Of a stretch of 64,000 bases of DNA, positions 46,585 through 57,877 are shown in pieces. The DNA comes from Urechis unicinctus (Eukaryota; Annelida; Polychaeta; Xenopneusta; Urechidae). The stretch spans positions 46,965,932-47,029,931 of the forward strand of contig CM067346.1 of the NCBI GenBank assembly GCA_034190875.2, in the 5' to 3' direction. The stretch's first letter is position 1, and each line of letters begins with the position of its first letter. The position numbers were made by a program, and so were the translations under genes. Under the pieces are notes generated by a model that saw only the letters and a list, made by a program, of their open reading frames with translations, was not told the DNA's origin and did no database searches.

Positions 46585-49500
46585 ATGTCGGAATCTTGCT
46601 GCGCCTGTGGCGATCCTTTTATTAAGATGAAGGGTGGGTACAACCGCCGATCGTGCTCGATCACTGCTTCCCCCTCGTTCTTTGAGGAAGGTGTTTGGTA
46701 GGGATTTTGAGGGCTACCTGTTTTCAAGTTGTCATACGCAAGTAGTGGGCAAGACAATTGTTGTGAAGAAAGGGAGTCATAGGAGACGCACCTGGCCCTT
46801 CGCAGGCTGCAGTTCATCCCCTGCAGCGCTTAGCACCCCCTCTACAGCATGTAGTCCCCCAACCACTCCACACAGGCTGGCCAAACGTCTGATGGACAAC
46901 TTCAGTCCTCTGCAGTCTCCAAAGAAAGTGAACACAATGACGCACTCCGTCTAAGCAGCGCCCGTCTTTGGTTTTATCGCCCTACAGGCGTCACGTCCGC
47001 CATAGAGCACAGGCATGGGAAGCTGGCCCCTACCAAGCCACATATTCTTACCAGAGGCAAGCTGCCAAGCTCGTTCTTTGTTCGAAGTATCGCCCCATCC
47101 TCAAGCTGTTGTGCGCCAAGTCCAAGGCAGCCAAACATGCCATGTTGGAAGTGGTTTGTTCTCTCATGAGATCAGAGATTGTGGGGCTCACCACCAGGAA
47201 ATGTCGGAGAAAGTCCACTGTGGATACGTTGGCCGGGGGTGTCACCCTCCCTCGACTTCAGGACTTTAGTTGGGGCACTGTCCTGAGTGAGATGAAACAG
47301 AAGGCGCCGATCTTCCACACCGTGCTGGACACAGCCCTCCCCTCGATAGGCACCTTCAGGATGAGGGCCATTAAAGGGCGTAAAGGAAATAGAAGGTGAG
47401 TTTGTGAAACAAGGTTAATCATACAACAGTTTCATAGAAAATAAATTTCCTTAATCCACTGTGTGACATGATATCATGTGTGAACAGAACCCTGAATTTG
47501 TGTGAGGCTGCTGGCTTCAGGCAGTCAAGACTCGGGCAGGTCGCCAATTTAGTCCTGTCTTCTGCTGTGCCCAAGCTCTACAAATTCCTGAGCTCTTCTG
47601 TTGGGTGTGGAGCTTCGGAGGCAAGGATGCTCCCACAAGGACTTTACCTTGTTAAGCCACATGGGCATAAGCCAATCCGCCACTTCCGCCAGAGCCCACA
47701 TCGACATCATCGGACAGGGTCACGCTGATGACGTCAAGGCATGGAAGAATGCCATTGAGGTGATTTAAATATGACATCCGAATAGGCAGATTGTATCCTG
47801 AAATGCATTTCTTAGCACATGAATCAAATAATACAACACAAATACTCTTTCATATTTGCCTGTTGTGTTGTAGTGTGCTGACCAACATGTTGTTGTGGGG
47901 CCAAACACCCGTCGCAGGGTGGCATTTGAAGCTGAACAGGTAGCTGGGATAGACAACAGCCAGTTGAGTTACTCTGTGGGATGGGACAATGTCCAGATGG
48001 ATGTCCACACCAAGCACCAGACATCGGACCACCACAATACGTTCCTCATGATGGGCCTCACGTATGGCGCACGCCACCGCATCCCCTCCCTCCATCTCGA
48101 TGACCACGCCTACACCAACGCCGTGTAAATCCCCGCCAAATCCTTCCTCCCTACTGCCGAGGATTATGACACGTTCCTCCGACCTCGCCTGGTCACTATG
48201 GTGGAACGTGTTCTCGTGAACAACGTGCCTTGGCTAAGGAAGGGTTATGTGGCATATCCCACACGAGCAGACCCAGTCCATGTCACAGAAAACACTTGTG
48301 AGTTCATACAGTATTTATCAATGACTTGCCACAAAAGCATCTCATCTCCTCTTAACTTGTATGAGGTGGTAAACTTATATTGGGGTTCTCATTTGGTCAA
48401 TGCTTAATATATGTGCATGTTGTCAATGATCCCGCCTCTACAGCGGGTGTGATTGGCATCATGGCGCACCTGCACGACTATGTACCTGTCATTGAGAATG
48501 GTCAGCGGGTACACACCATTCCGTGTAATGGTGATCAACTAAGCGTGGAGAGGATGGCACAGGCATCACCGAAGAAAAAATGTGTCAGGGCCTTCTGGAA
48601 ACTCCTCAGGAGTTTCACAAAGAAGTAAGTAAGTCAAAAATATTGTATGGATACAATTTTTAATCACCATAGATGGTTCTCATGGGCCATACATCCATAT
48701 GACTAATACAAGGCATTTGGTTTATTTTTTGTGTACAGGACACAATGAACCTCTTCTTCAATGGTCGGTGCAACACCAACAGGGGGACATTGGCCATGTT
48801 AAAGGACTTCTTCGACCACAGAAGTTTGAATGGCCATGTCATGGAAAGCTTTCAGCATGCCTGGGATTTTGTTGAGGTGAGCTCAATACAAGTAATTGAG
48901 AAATTAATCACATTTCTCATGGCTAAGTCAACTATGGAGCTGCTCTCAATATCAATTACCTTGAATGAACCATCCCTAAAGAAATCCATTCATGTAATGT
49001 TTCAGTTTGTGACCGAGGGTTTCACTGCCCTAACTGCCTTGAAGTTAGCAGATGTTGAGGCACTGGAGATTGTCCTGCATAACTTCCCCAGAGAAGAGAA
49101 TGAGCACACGGCATGGCTCCATCACCTGGCCGAGAGAGTTGTAGAGCACTGCTGGATGCCCTGCAACTCGGAGGAACTCAAGCTAGCAAGACAGACTGCA
49201 GATACCCACAACAATGGCGAGCAGGATGTCAGGCTATACCCCTTCTGTACTGCAAAAGTGGTGAGAGATATTTAGGAATATTTTTCTTCAAAAATATTTA
49301 CTGCTGTAAAAGTTCCCGGTAAGCTTAATTTGCATATTATGTATTGGGCAGTAACAATAAGGCGTTATACAGTATGCTGCACTGAAAACAGACATGGGAG
49401 GACAGATGATTCTGTGCGCCAACAACTTTTGCCCAGTGGAGTGGTACCACATTGGATGCCTCGACCCTCCACTTAGAAGAGCGCCACAAGGCAACTGGTA

Positions 49501-50850
49501 CTGCAGTGAGGCCTGCCAATCTGCACCTGACTTCATATATTGTTCCTGTCAGTTGAAAAGAGGAGATGCAGAGGACATGAGGCTGCTTCGGTGCAAGCTG
49601 AAGGACAACTGCAGGAGAAGGGAACGCTACCACTGGGCTTGTGTTACCCCTGGGCCTGTAAATCTAGGTACAAACATACCTACATATCTAACCTACAATG
49701 AATAATGACAATATATAGCTGGGAGAAAATTAAGTGGAATGCCTGTGCAATAGTTTAAAACTAAATAGATGCTACTAGTTTCCAAACACAAATTATACTT
49801 CCTGACCACAAATGCTTTTCTTGCTGATTTAACTTTGTATCTATTGTTATTGATGGAACTGTGTGAGTAGAAGAGTGGTATTGCAGCGAGGAATGTGAGT
49901 TGGATGAGGAGAAAGATGACGGTGTTTTTGAGTACACAAAAGGACTCATGTGGCATGGTCTTCAGCATCTTGCCAACAGAGATGCTCAAGTTCTGGCGTC
50001 TAAACATGCCAGAGTTTTGGATGCAAGGAAACCCGAAATATATCATCCTCAAGCACTGGCGTCTTGCTAGTAAGTTTTAATCAAGTGTCTAGACTTCCTC
50101 ATAGTCAATGGAAGGTATTTGTTTTAAGGTATATCCCTACAAAGGAACCCTGAAGATATATAACATATTATCCACCTTACATGCCTTGATAAGTTGTACT
50201 CATCATATGTTGTACAGATACCAATGGATTCCAGGCAGCTCGATTGGCCCAGGAGCTCACCTGGGAGAGAGTGACTAATCCAAGTGGTGTCAAGGCGAAA
50301 AATATTCCACTGGATCTGTTAAATGAGTTTCTGAACAACGACTTTAAGGGTAATTCATTTGTTATCTTCATTTATGCATCATAACTACCCAATCCTTATT
50401 GACATCATCATCAACATTATAATAAACATAAGTTTTAAACTGATCACAGACTGCATAAGCATCAGATTGTCAAGGAAATGAACAATTACAAATATGAAAG
50501 TAATGAACGGTACAATCTTAATACCATAAACAACACAAAGCATGACATTGTTACATCACTTATGCATGTAATTCGCTGTGCAGAGATGCTAAAAAAGTCA
50601 CGCGGTAACTACACTGGAAAACAGATCACTCGCTGCAGCCACCTGTGTGGGGCTTTTGGCAAACACATGGACCGGCTCTTTCACCAGGCAATGGGCATGG
50701 GTGTGGAAAGCTTGACTCAACGCAAGAAGCCACTGCGCTACAAACAAGATCTTGTGAAGTTTGTACAGGAGTTCCAGCCTGATGCTTTGGTACACTACCT
50801 GCCACCATGATCCCACTCGGACTTTCCGAACTTCACAAATCGGACTCAGG
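46585..50850 (+). pseudogene. DUF6589-like transposase with PHD finger, element copy 2
   Basis: N-terminal MSESCCACGDPF (zinc-type, as in copy 1), then after a shift EEGVFGRDFEGYLFSS. Exon pieces: to 47395 (FSWGTVLSEMKQKAPIFHTV, donor AG|GTGAGT); 47474-47758 (LNLCEAAGFRQSRLGQVANL); 47879-48300 (LSYSVGWDNVQMDVHTKHQT, first Asp; stop at about 48126); about 48430 (VHTIPCNGDQLSVERM, second Asp); 48739-48877 (LFFNGRCNTNRGTLAMLKDF); 49008-49259; 49394-49667 (ILCANNFCPVEWYHIGC, GNWYCSEAC, a PHD finger of the ING type); and 50218-50353 (AKNIPLDLLNEFLNNDFK), ending near 50810. Introns have ordinary GT-AG ends. At least two frameshifts and one stop disable it. Residues fit my memory of DUF6589 proteins. 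Confidence 0.65.
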
Positions 50851-50862
50851 TACGGGAACCTG

Positions 50863-53800
50863 TTAAGCTAGGGAGCCATCTTCATGCGGTGAGCTCTCAG
50901 TTGGACTTTTGGAGGAGGAGGCAGCGCCGACATCCCCATCCACGACGCCGAGACCCTGACCTCTAGAACAAATGTGACAGCACATTTCTCCTCGGCAACA
51001 AGCCTGGATTTCCTCATCAGTCATTCCCTCAAGCTTAAGTGTCGTTAGAATGCGTCCCCTCAAACAGCTGTCCTGCTCCTTCACCAGCTTCATCATTTCC
51101 TCTGACACTGTCCTTTCATCCACAGAACGTGGGGGCAAATACATCCTTGCACTTCCAGGCAGCCCATCCCTGGCACAGCGGCCCACCTCCTGCCAGTTTC
51201 CGTGAACTGATGAAGCTGGCCCCCAGTGGACAACTTTCCTTTTATCGGGTACCTCAATACCCATTCCAAAAGCTACGGTTGATATGAGGAGTCTTATTGT
51301 TGAGTCTGGCCTACAAAACTCTGTGGTGATAACCTCCTCAGTCTCCGTGTCAAGCTGGCCATGGAACAGCTCAACGTGCACTTCCCGTTCTTCTGCGTTG
51401 TCTCTTTCCAGTGCTTCTACTATTACCTGATAGGTGCTGGTAACATTGTCTATAGTCCTGAAAGCATGACAACATGTGCAGTTTATCACACATTTACGAT
51501 TTGTACTGATGATCCTTGTGGAACAACAATATAACGATATAGTTAGTATTATGATACACATGTTGTACAGTTTTTATACATGTCATGGCTGTTACCTGCA
51601 GTATATAACAGTTTTGGGGGCATTCTCCCCTTTCTCAATGATAAGATCACTAAGCCATTTGATGTTGTCACAGGATGCTACACTGGGAGCCATCTCAAGG
51701 TATATATTTTTCCTGTACAATTGCAAGGGATGTTTTAGCTATTGTGTTATCTTTGTGTTCTAAATTACAAGGTCATATTGTAGTGATTTGACTTTGTAAT
51801 TTGGATGTGATTCCGTTCACTAATTGGCCTCTTCGTGTGTATATAGGATGGTAATAAGGATAGATGTGTTGTCTCAAGGAACTGATCATACAGAAATAGA
51901 GGCATCTATTGGTATTTAGGGGTGTAATTTTAGTGTGGCATTCTAGTAGCAAACACATAAGCTTGTGGCTTATGTGTGATAATATAGTGAGGTCACAATT
52001 TAATACAGAAACCCCGTATTTCAGATTTATCATTTCTGACACAAACCTGTTTGGAACAGCGACAACCATCTGCACGTCTTGCAGATTTACAATATCTGTC
52101 ACTGCCTCTATCACCTGTGTAGTTGCTGTGGCAGTCAGACACTTCACTGGCACTTTAGAGCCCAGCACTGCTCTTAGCTCTCTGACTCGATGGTAGGATT
52201 GGCGGAAACTGCTCCCCCTACAAACACATGATGCAATGATTTTTTAATAATATTGTTATAATTCATATATTAGGCATACACATATTGTGTGTGTGTGTGT
52301 GTGTGTGTGCGGAAACTGCTCCCCCTACAAACACATGATCATGCAATGATTTTTAATAATATTGTTAGTAATTCATAGTTTTATGATTGATAGTGTAGGG
52401 TAGGGTAAGTTTAGGGTATGTTACACATGTTAGGGTCGGGCATGCAAGCATAGGGCATACAGGGTAATGTTATAGTGTAGGGTTAGGGTGTGTGTGTTAG
52501 GGTGTGTGTGTAGATTAATGTAGGGTGTGGGTAGGGTGGGTAGGGTGTTAGGGTAGGGTAGGGTAGGTAGTTAGGTTAAGTTCGTTGGGTAGTTAGGGTC
52601 GGTTAGGGTCGGGGTTAATTTAGGGTAGGGGTAGGTTAGGGTATGTTAGGGGGTCGGGGGTCGGGGTTAAGTTTAGGGTAGGGTATGGTAGGGTGTTAAG
52701 TCGGGTAGGGGTGTAGTTAAGTCGGGGTCGGTAGATTAAGTTAGGTAGGGTATGTTAAGTTAGGGTAGGGTAGGTTAGGGTAGGGTCTGGTGGTCCGTCG
52801 GTAGGTATTTTCCGGTCGTTTAGGGTAGGGTAATGGTTAGGGGTAGGGTAGGTTAGGGTTAAGGGTAGGGTGTCAGTTAGGGTAGGGTAGATGTTAAGTT
52901 AGGGTTCGGGTAGGGTATTGTAAGTGTTCCGTCGGTAAGTAGGGTTAGGGTCGGGGTTTAGTTAGTAATGGTTTCGGGTCGGGTTAGGGGTCCTGTTCCG
53001 TTTCGGGTCGGGTCTGTTAAGTCGGGTAGGGGTAAGTTCGGGTTTCCGTAGGGTAGGGTATGGTAGGGTAGGGTATGGTAGGGTCGATTCCCGTTAGGGT
53101 ATGGGTATGTTAAGTTAGGGTAGGGTATGTTAAGTAAGTAAGTAAGGGTAGGGTAGGGTAGCTTGTTAGGGTTAGGGTATAGGGTTCCGTAGGGTAGGGT
53201 ATGTTAAGTTAGGGTAGGGTAGGGTAAGTCCGGTTCTGGTAGGGTCGGGTTCTGTTCCGCTCGGGTAGGGTCTGTTCCGTTAAGGTATGGTAAGTTAAGG
53301 GTATGGGTAGGGTAGGGTAGGGGTATGGTCGGTTAAGATAGGGTAGGGGGTCTGTTAAGTTAGGGTAGTTCGGGTCGGGTCTGTTCCGTAGGTTAAGGTA
53401 AGTTAGGGTAGGGTATGTTAAGTTAGGGTCGGGGGTATGTTTTTGGTTAGGGTCGGGTCCGGGTAGGGCGTTAGGGTAGGGTTGTTCCGCTCGGTTAGGG
53501 TAGGGTAGGGTTTGTTGAGTTAGGGTAGATTAAGTTAAGTCAGGGTAGGGTAGGGTATGTTAAGTTAGATGAGGGAAAGATTGTGTGTGTGTATATGTTT
53601 GCATTTGTACATGAATGTTTGTGTGTGTGCATGTTTGTGTGTTGACGGTACATGGATATGTAATCTTGTAAATTAAGTGTTATTGTAACTATTACATATG
53701 TTGAAGAAAATTTCTTTACCATAGTTCAAAACAATGTGCTTCGTCTATAACAAGCAGACAAATTTTCTTGGCCAGTGCACGGACCATAGCCATCCATCCT

Positions 53801-54580
53801 TTTTCCAAGATTGCCTCCAGGGAAGTAAACACGAGTTGAAACTCGCCCTTCTGGATTCCTATTTTATGAAACAGAGTAGTTTAGGAAGCTACAATAGAAA
53901 GAAAGCACTGCACCCTGACCCTCGTTGAAAGTTTCTCAAAGAAAAAATAGGTACCATGAATCGTCTCCTCATCCATATCGATGATCTTCTGTATAGAGGC
54001 AGCCTTGACTCCAAGATGTGTCCATCTTAACACCTGGTCACGACTAGGAGCCCGTAGGGGACTCACTATCAGACATATGGAGCCACCTTTTCCCTTAATC
54101 TACAACAAATAACAAGGTTCTTTTTAAAACAACACTGTAAAATATTGTTGCTTAGCAATAATAATTCAACAAAGATTCATCAAGTTTTTCTTTGTTGTGA
54201 TATTAGACAAAATTAAACTTCCATTAAAGAAACAGCACCAAAAAAAAATTATATTCTTTTAACATAAAATTAAAATAAAAAATTGCACCTAACAACGTGG
54301 GGTACCACCAGTACACTTCGGATTTGCTATATCCAGTTGGCAGCGCTCCAAAAATGTCCTTCCCTGACAAGAGCAGACTCATAGCCTTCAACTGTAAAGG
54401 CTTAAGCGTGTAACTAACGCCATGTTGCAATAAAATATCGTGTAATTGCTGTTCCATGATGTCAAAAACACGCTTCAAGAAAAGGGCTAAAAAACGACAA
54501 TCTGATGATACCGCGGAAGCAATTTCCCGCTTTTGGGAAGGGAGAGTGAAACTGAAACTGCTAACAGGACGTGACGTCAT
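50863..54580 (-). CDS. RecQ-like DNA helicase, six exons, element copy 2
   Basis: Exons: e1 about 54291-54580, e2 53955-54099, e3 53720-53858, e4 52047-52217, e5 51596-51712, e6 50863-51457. Phases agree from e2 to e6 without a stop. Motifs: I, ALPTGYSKSE (GYGKS expected); Ia, CLIVSPLRAPSRDQV; FQLVFTSLEAILEKGW; II, LLVIDEAHCFELW; W-GSSFRQSYHRV; III, VKCLTATATTQ; IV-V, LLISTVAFGMGIEVP; VI, NWQEVGRCARDGLPG; then RGEMCCHIC, a possible zinc cluster. About 485 residues, covering the helicase core without an HRDC domain. RecQ proteins unwind DNA 3'-5'. Whether e1 starts at 54580 (MTSRPVS) or 54461 (MEQQ) is open, and the e1-e2 join is not clean. The Ser in Walker A and the Cys-Ala in motif VI (usually GRAGRD) may mean loss of activity. 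Confidence 0.7.
52202..52378. repeat. Duplicated intron 3' end with (GT)n between
   Basis: GCGGAAACTGCTCCCCCTAC, then AAACACATGAT and TTTTTAATAATATTGTTA, occurs at 52202-52268 and 52309-52378, separated by (GT)12 at about 52285-52308. The repeated piece contains the helicase splice acceptor and the first 16 bases of exon e4. Confidence 0.85.
52385..53575 (+). repeat. Degenerate telomere-like array, TAGGG/TTAGGG
   Basis: About 1.2 kb of GGGTA, TTAGGG, GGTTAGGG and related words with frequent variants (TTAAG, TTCCG, TCGGG). The G-rich strand is plus. It fills most of the helicase intron between e3 (DEAH) and e4 (TATAT), so the pre-mRNA would be C-rich here. TTAGGG is the usual animal telomere unit. 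The mixed 5- and 6-base units and noise mean this is either an old interstitial array or a poorly called real one. Confidence 0.85.
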
Positions 54581-54802
54581 AATTCATTCATGAAGGAGGT
54601 TGCCGAGAACGAAAGTTGTGATTCTAAAAGTTCATGTGAATATTGCTAAATAATCACGAGACAGTGGATAACCAAAATAATGTGGATGGATGGATATTGA
54701 TCTCATTTGTCGACATATATAATTACGTAAGTACACAACATTGATGAGAAGCTACCCGCACGCGAAATACAAAACTTTCCACACGACCCACATATCTTCG
54801 GT

Positions 54803-54833
54803 CACGACGGTATATATTTATATTAACGTCGTG
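54803..54833. repeat. Palindrome P5, upstream of the helicase
   Basis: CACGACGG and TAACGTCGTG arms around TATATATTTATAT, then GTGCGCGGCTAG. It lies about 220 bp before the first helicase ATG on the minus strand, where a promoter would be, and has a TATAAATA core in that orientation. Confidence 0.75.
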
Positions 54834-54982
54834 CGCGGCTAGGAGAGAGTACGTCAACGCACGTCACTCGCACACTGCGCAAGGTGCACGTATTGGCGCC
54901 TGGCCGTGAGCGTATGTGGTAAGTGCTTTACCTTGCCTACGGCCGTGCGAGCGGTATATAGGCCGAACGACCTTCACGTACA

Positions 54983-55639
54983 ATGTCCATACTCTCGCAT
55001 GTTGTAAGTGCGTGGAAGTCCCAGATGAACGTGAGTTTTTCCGCCCATTATGCTGCCTCAAGATGCTTCTCCAGAAGTCCCATTCCACCACAGAGACTCC
55101 GGGTTCTGATGCTGCAAGAGCAGCTTCAATTGGCAACGCATGAGCACGACATTGTATTACTTGCCTTGATACGGGAGAGGGAGAGGCAACAGGGACGCCA
55201 ACGCAGGAGATGGTGGGTTCGTCCATGGATCGAGAGGAGGAGGCTTTTCGGGCAGTACGAAACGTTGTTCCAAGAGCTAGAGCGTGAATCGAGGGGGGAC
55301 TATGTCGGATACATCCGAATGGACCCCAAGCTCTTCGCCGAGCTCCTGCTCCGAGTGACCCCTCGAATCACCAAGGGCCCAAGATATGTGTCTTCATTTC
55401 TGCCATAAAAATGCTTGGTTTTGCTTTTTGTATTTGCTTAAAAATGTTGTCTGATCATTTCACGAATACATTCTATTAATCCATTAATATTAATGTCTCT
55501 ATCTTGGTATTTCTGAGATATGGCACATTATTGCATGGGACGTCAATAGTAGTATACGGTGCCAATTTGAGCCCCCTTAAGAAAAAGGAATGGTTAAGGT
55601 ATTGGTTATGGTTAAATCATAACAACAGCCATGACCTTG

Positions 55640-55736
<97 letters not shown>

Positions 55737-55900
55737 AATGCTATACATTTTATGTTTCAGGAGTCGCCGCCCTCTGGAGCCTGGCCTGAAGCTGGCCATC
55801 ACCCTTACTTCTTGGCGACGGGGAACAGCTAGGTGCTCCTTCTTTTTCGCCGAACGAGCAGTTGGCCTTCTCCGATCCATCAGCAGCATCCTCCTCATGA
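54983..55900 (+). pseudogene. Second Harbinger-lineage transposase, N-terminal part
   Basis: The first piece (to 55400) has a Leu/Gln-rich helix and then RRWWVRPWIERRRLFGQYET, ESRGDYVGYIRMDPKLFAEL and LLRVTPRITKG, the N-terminal pattern of one common HARBI1-like group (RPW...FMRL/MxPxxFxELL). After an intron largely filled by (AT)n, a second piece at about 55762 gives LEPGLKLAITL and, one frame over, FLATGNS. The nuclease core is not found. It lies on the opposite strand to the HARBI1 copy B that follows and is a different lineage. Confidence 0.6.
55641..55733. repeat. (AT)n microsatellite
   Basis: 93 bp of uninterrupted AT, inside the intron of the 54983 Harbinger fragment. Confidence 0.95.
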
Positions 55901-56378
55901 TCAGACTCTCTGCCATATCTGACTATCTTCGCTCCTCCTCGCCCTTCTATACTCTCTTTATCTGTTTCTGTTTCTCTGGCCGATCCGCTGCCTTTGAGCT
56001 GCAGATCCAGCTGACCCCTCTGTGTCCTTTATTGGGCATCTTGGAGACGAAATGTTGGCACTCGTGCAGAAATCAGTGCACAGCGTTCGTTGATAGTGTG
56101 GAGCACGTGCTTACTCGGTACGATCCACGTCAGTTCTGCGTGCTCATTGGACAGTAGAACTGGGGAAGTGCCGGGTAAGCACAGACCACACATCTATCAC
56201 ATGTGCAGCCCGCACGTGCTAAGTATGCCGTCCGTAGAGCAAGTGACCGTGGGAAAAATTTAAAAGACTCACGCAGTGCGCTCATTGGCTCATTGGCAAG
56301 CGCGTCACCCGTACTGGGGTGAATCCGTAGCCCGACCGCATCCCGAACGAAGCAAAAGTTCCTCATGCACCAAAAGTG
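55901..56378. other. No gene recognised
   Basis: GC-richer sequence continuing from the second Harbinger lineage. Repeated CACGTGCT and GGTAAGCAC words hint at subterminal repeats, but no end can be defined. Confidence 0.3.
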
Positions 56379-57600
56379 CTACAGCGTGTCTGCGTGCTCC
56401 CAAATCCGTACTGAGGCGGTACTCACCACGTACGGATCCCCAAATTTTGCCCACGTTTTTGCACGCACTTGCAAGTACGGCGGGTTGGGAACACGGCTTA
56501 AAGCAGAACCTTCTTCAATGTTGTTCAAGAGCCCCACCTCGATATCTTCTTCTTCTTCTTCAGTCACATTAGCAAACCGAATATCGTTGCGCAAACAAGC
56601 ATTATCATGGAGAACAAAACATGCCGAAATAATAGTAACAGCGCGTAATGGGTTGACTCCCAGAAACTTAAGGCATTGGAATCGATTCTCAACTATTCTA
56701 AATGTTTGCTCAATCCTGACTCTCGATTGGCAATGAGCTTTGTTAAAGCATATTTCATGAGGCAATGCTGGGCCGATGTATGGGATCAATAAGAACGTCT
56801 TACATGGGTAACCTGAGTTGCCCAATAGAAAACCGTTGGGTGTCTCTGAAATACAGGGCAATAGTAGACACATAACATTTCTGTTATTTTTTTTTGGAAG
56901 TAATTGTGTTGTCTGTTGCAGATGGTGAATAACAGTCTCTATGACTCGGCTCATGTTGATTGGTTTTTTTTTAATTGTCGTATTTCCGATTACAAAAAAA
57001 ATTGAATACCGTTCTCAAATTGTCGGCCGATTGCTGACTCTCTGTGAAAATTTGTGAATCATGCACTGAGCCAGGCCAGCGGATCACAGCATTACAGATA
57101 TAGTACTCATGGTCGCATATGGCCTGTAAAAGAAAAACACAAGCAGATAAATTCTACATACTACAGCAGGGACTCAGTTACTCAATTATAGCAGAAGTGA
57201 AAACTGGGCATTCATACTTGAACGTTAATACTGTGAACTCCTTTACAGTTTACAAAATCCGGCTTCCTGTCCCCCAAAGGAGCAATTATGGGCACATGGG
57301 TACAGTCAATCGCAACAATGACGTTCGGCATACCTTTAACTTTTAAACAAAAATATTCTATATTAATTAAAAAAGAAAAGATGTATAAAACAATAGAGGT
57401 TTTTCTTCATTGTTCTAAAATTCCTTTGTTATAAAAGGTTTATGTACCAGAAATTTCAGAGAATCCTCTTTTAATCCGAGCAATTCATTGTCCTGACAGC
57501 ATAACTAAATGTTCTGGTACCAAAGACTGGAATGCTGAGCAGACGCGCCACACACATCGACTGACAAAACGATAGCGAGTATACAGCTGTTAATACTTCT
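56379..57600 (-). pseudogene. HARBI1-like transposase, copy B (broken)
   Basis: C-terminal frame 56954-56379: ETPNGFLLGNSGYPCKTFLL, LPHEICFNKAHCQSRVRIEQ, FRIVENRFQCLKFLGVNPLR and VTIISACFVLHDNACL. The family motif is GDSGYP; here it is GNSGYP, so a catalytic Asp has become Asn (codon at 56817-56819). The upstream coding part continues to about 57600 but lacks about 170 bp that copy A keeps (40788-40965, joined at about 57566). Poly-acidic EEEEEDIE follows the core. Not functional. Confidence 0.75.
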
Positions 57601-57719
57601 GTGGGATTTTCCCTGTCCTGAAAAATCCTTCCCCGCTCTTCTGTATCCTTCTCGTATTATTGGTGGTGCTGCCATTGTAACGTTGGATTGGTCTCAACAA
57701 AAACCGTCTGCTTTTGTGC

Positions 57720-57877
57720 CTTAGTCGACTACGCAAAAGCTTAGCCAGCTCCGTGGCAGGCTAAGCTTAGTCGACTACGGATAGTCATCTAAGCCTAATG
57801 TGTTCGTGAAACGCAATTAAGTCGGATAGTCGGCTAAGCGTGATAGTCGACTAAGAAGCGTGCGTGAAATAGGCCAC
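57720..57877. promoter_or_regulatory. Harbinger end of copy B
   Basis: TTAGTCGACTACG (twice) and GATAGTCGACTAAG, then CGTGAAATAGGCCAC at 57863-57877, as at 41140-41305. No Myb-like gene or opposite end was found to its left. Confidence 0.6.

Larger units (their letters stand above)
46312..54842. mobile_element. Two-gene element: DUF6589-like transposase plus RecQ helicase
   Basis: About 8.5 kb. The left cluster of short palindromic modules (46312-46475) is followed by a plus-strand transposase; a minus-strand helicase then runs to a single palindrome at the right (54803-54833, followed by GTGCGCGGCTAG). The two genes end 10-50 bp apart. Copies at 10-12 kb and 14.9-17.4 kb have the same convergent pair. 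I recall that some Academ-superfamily elements carry a helicase gene, so this may be a member or relative. Exact termini and target duplication could not be fixed. Confidence 0.55.

Noticed and set aside
50863..54580. Host RecQ/BLM-type gene
   Set aside because: Three copies, each opposed by the same transposase type and one with only exon 1, fit a mobile element better than a single-copy host gene.
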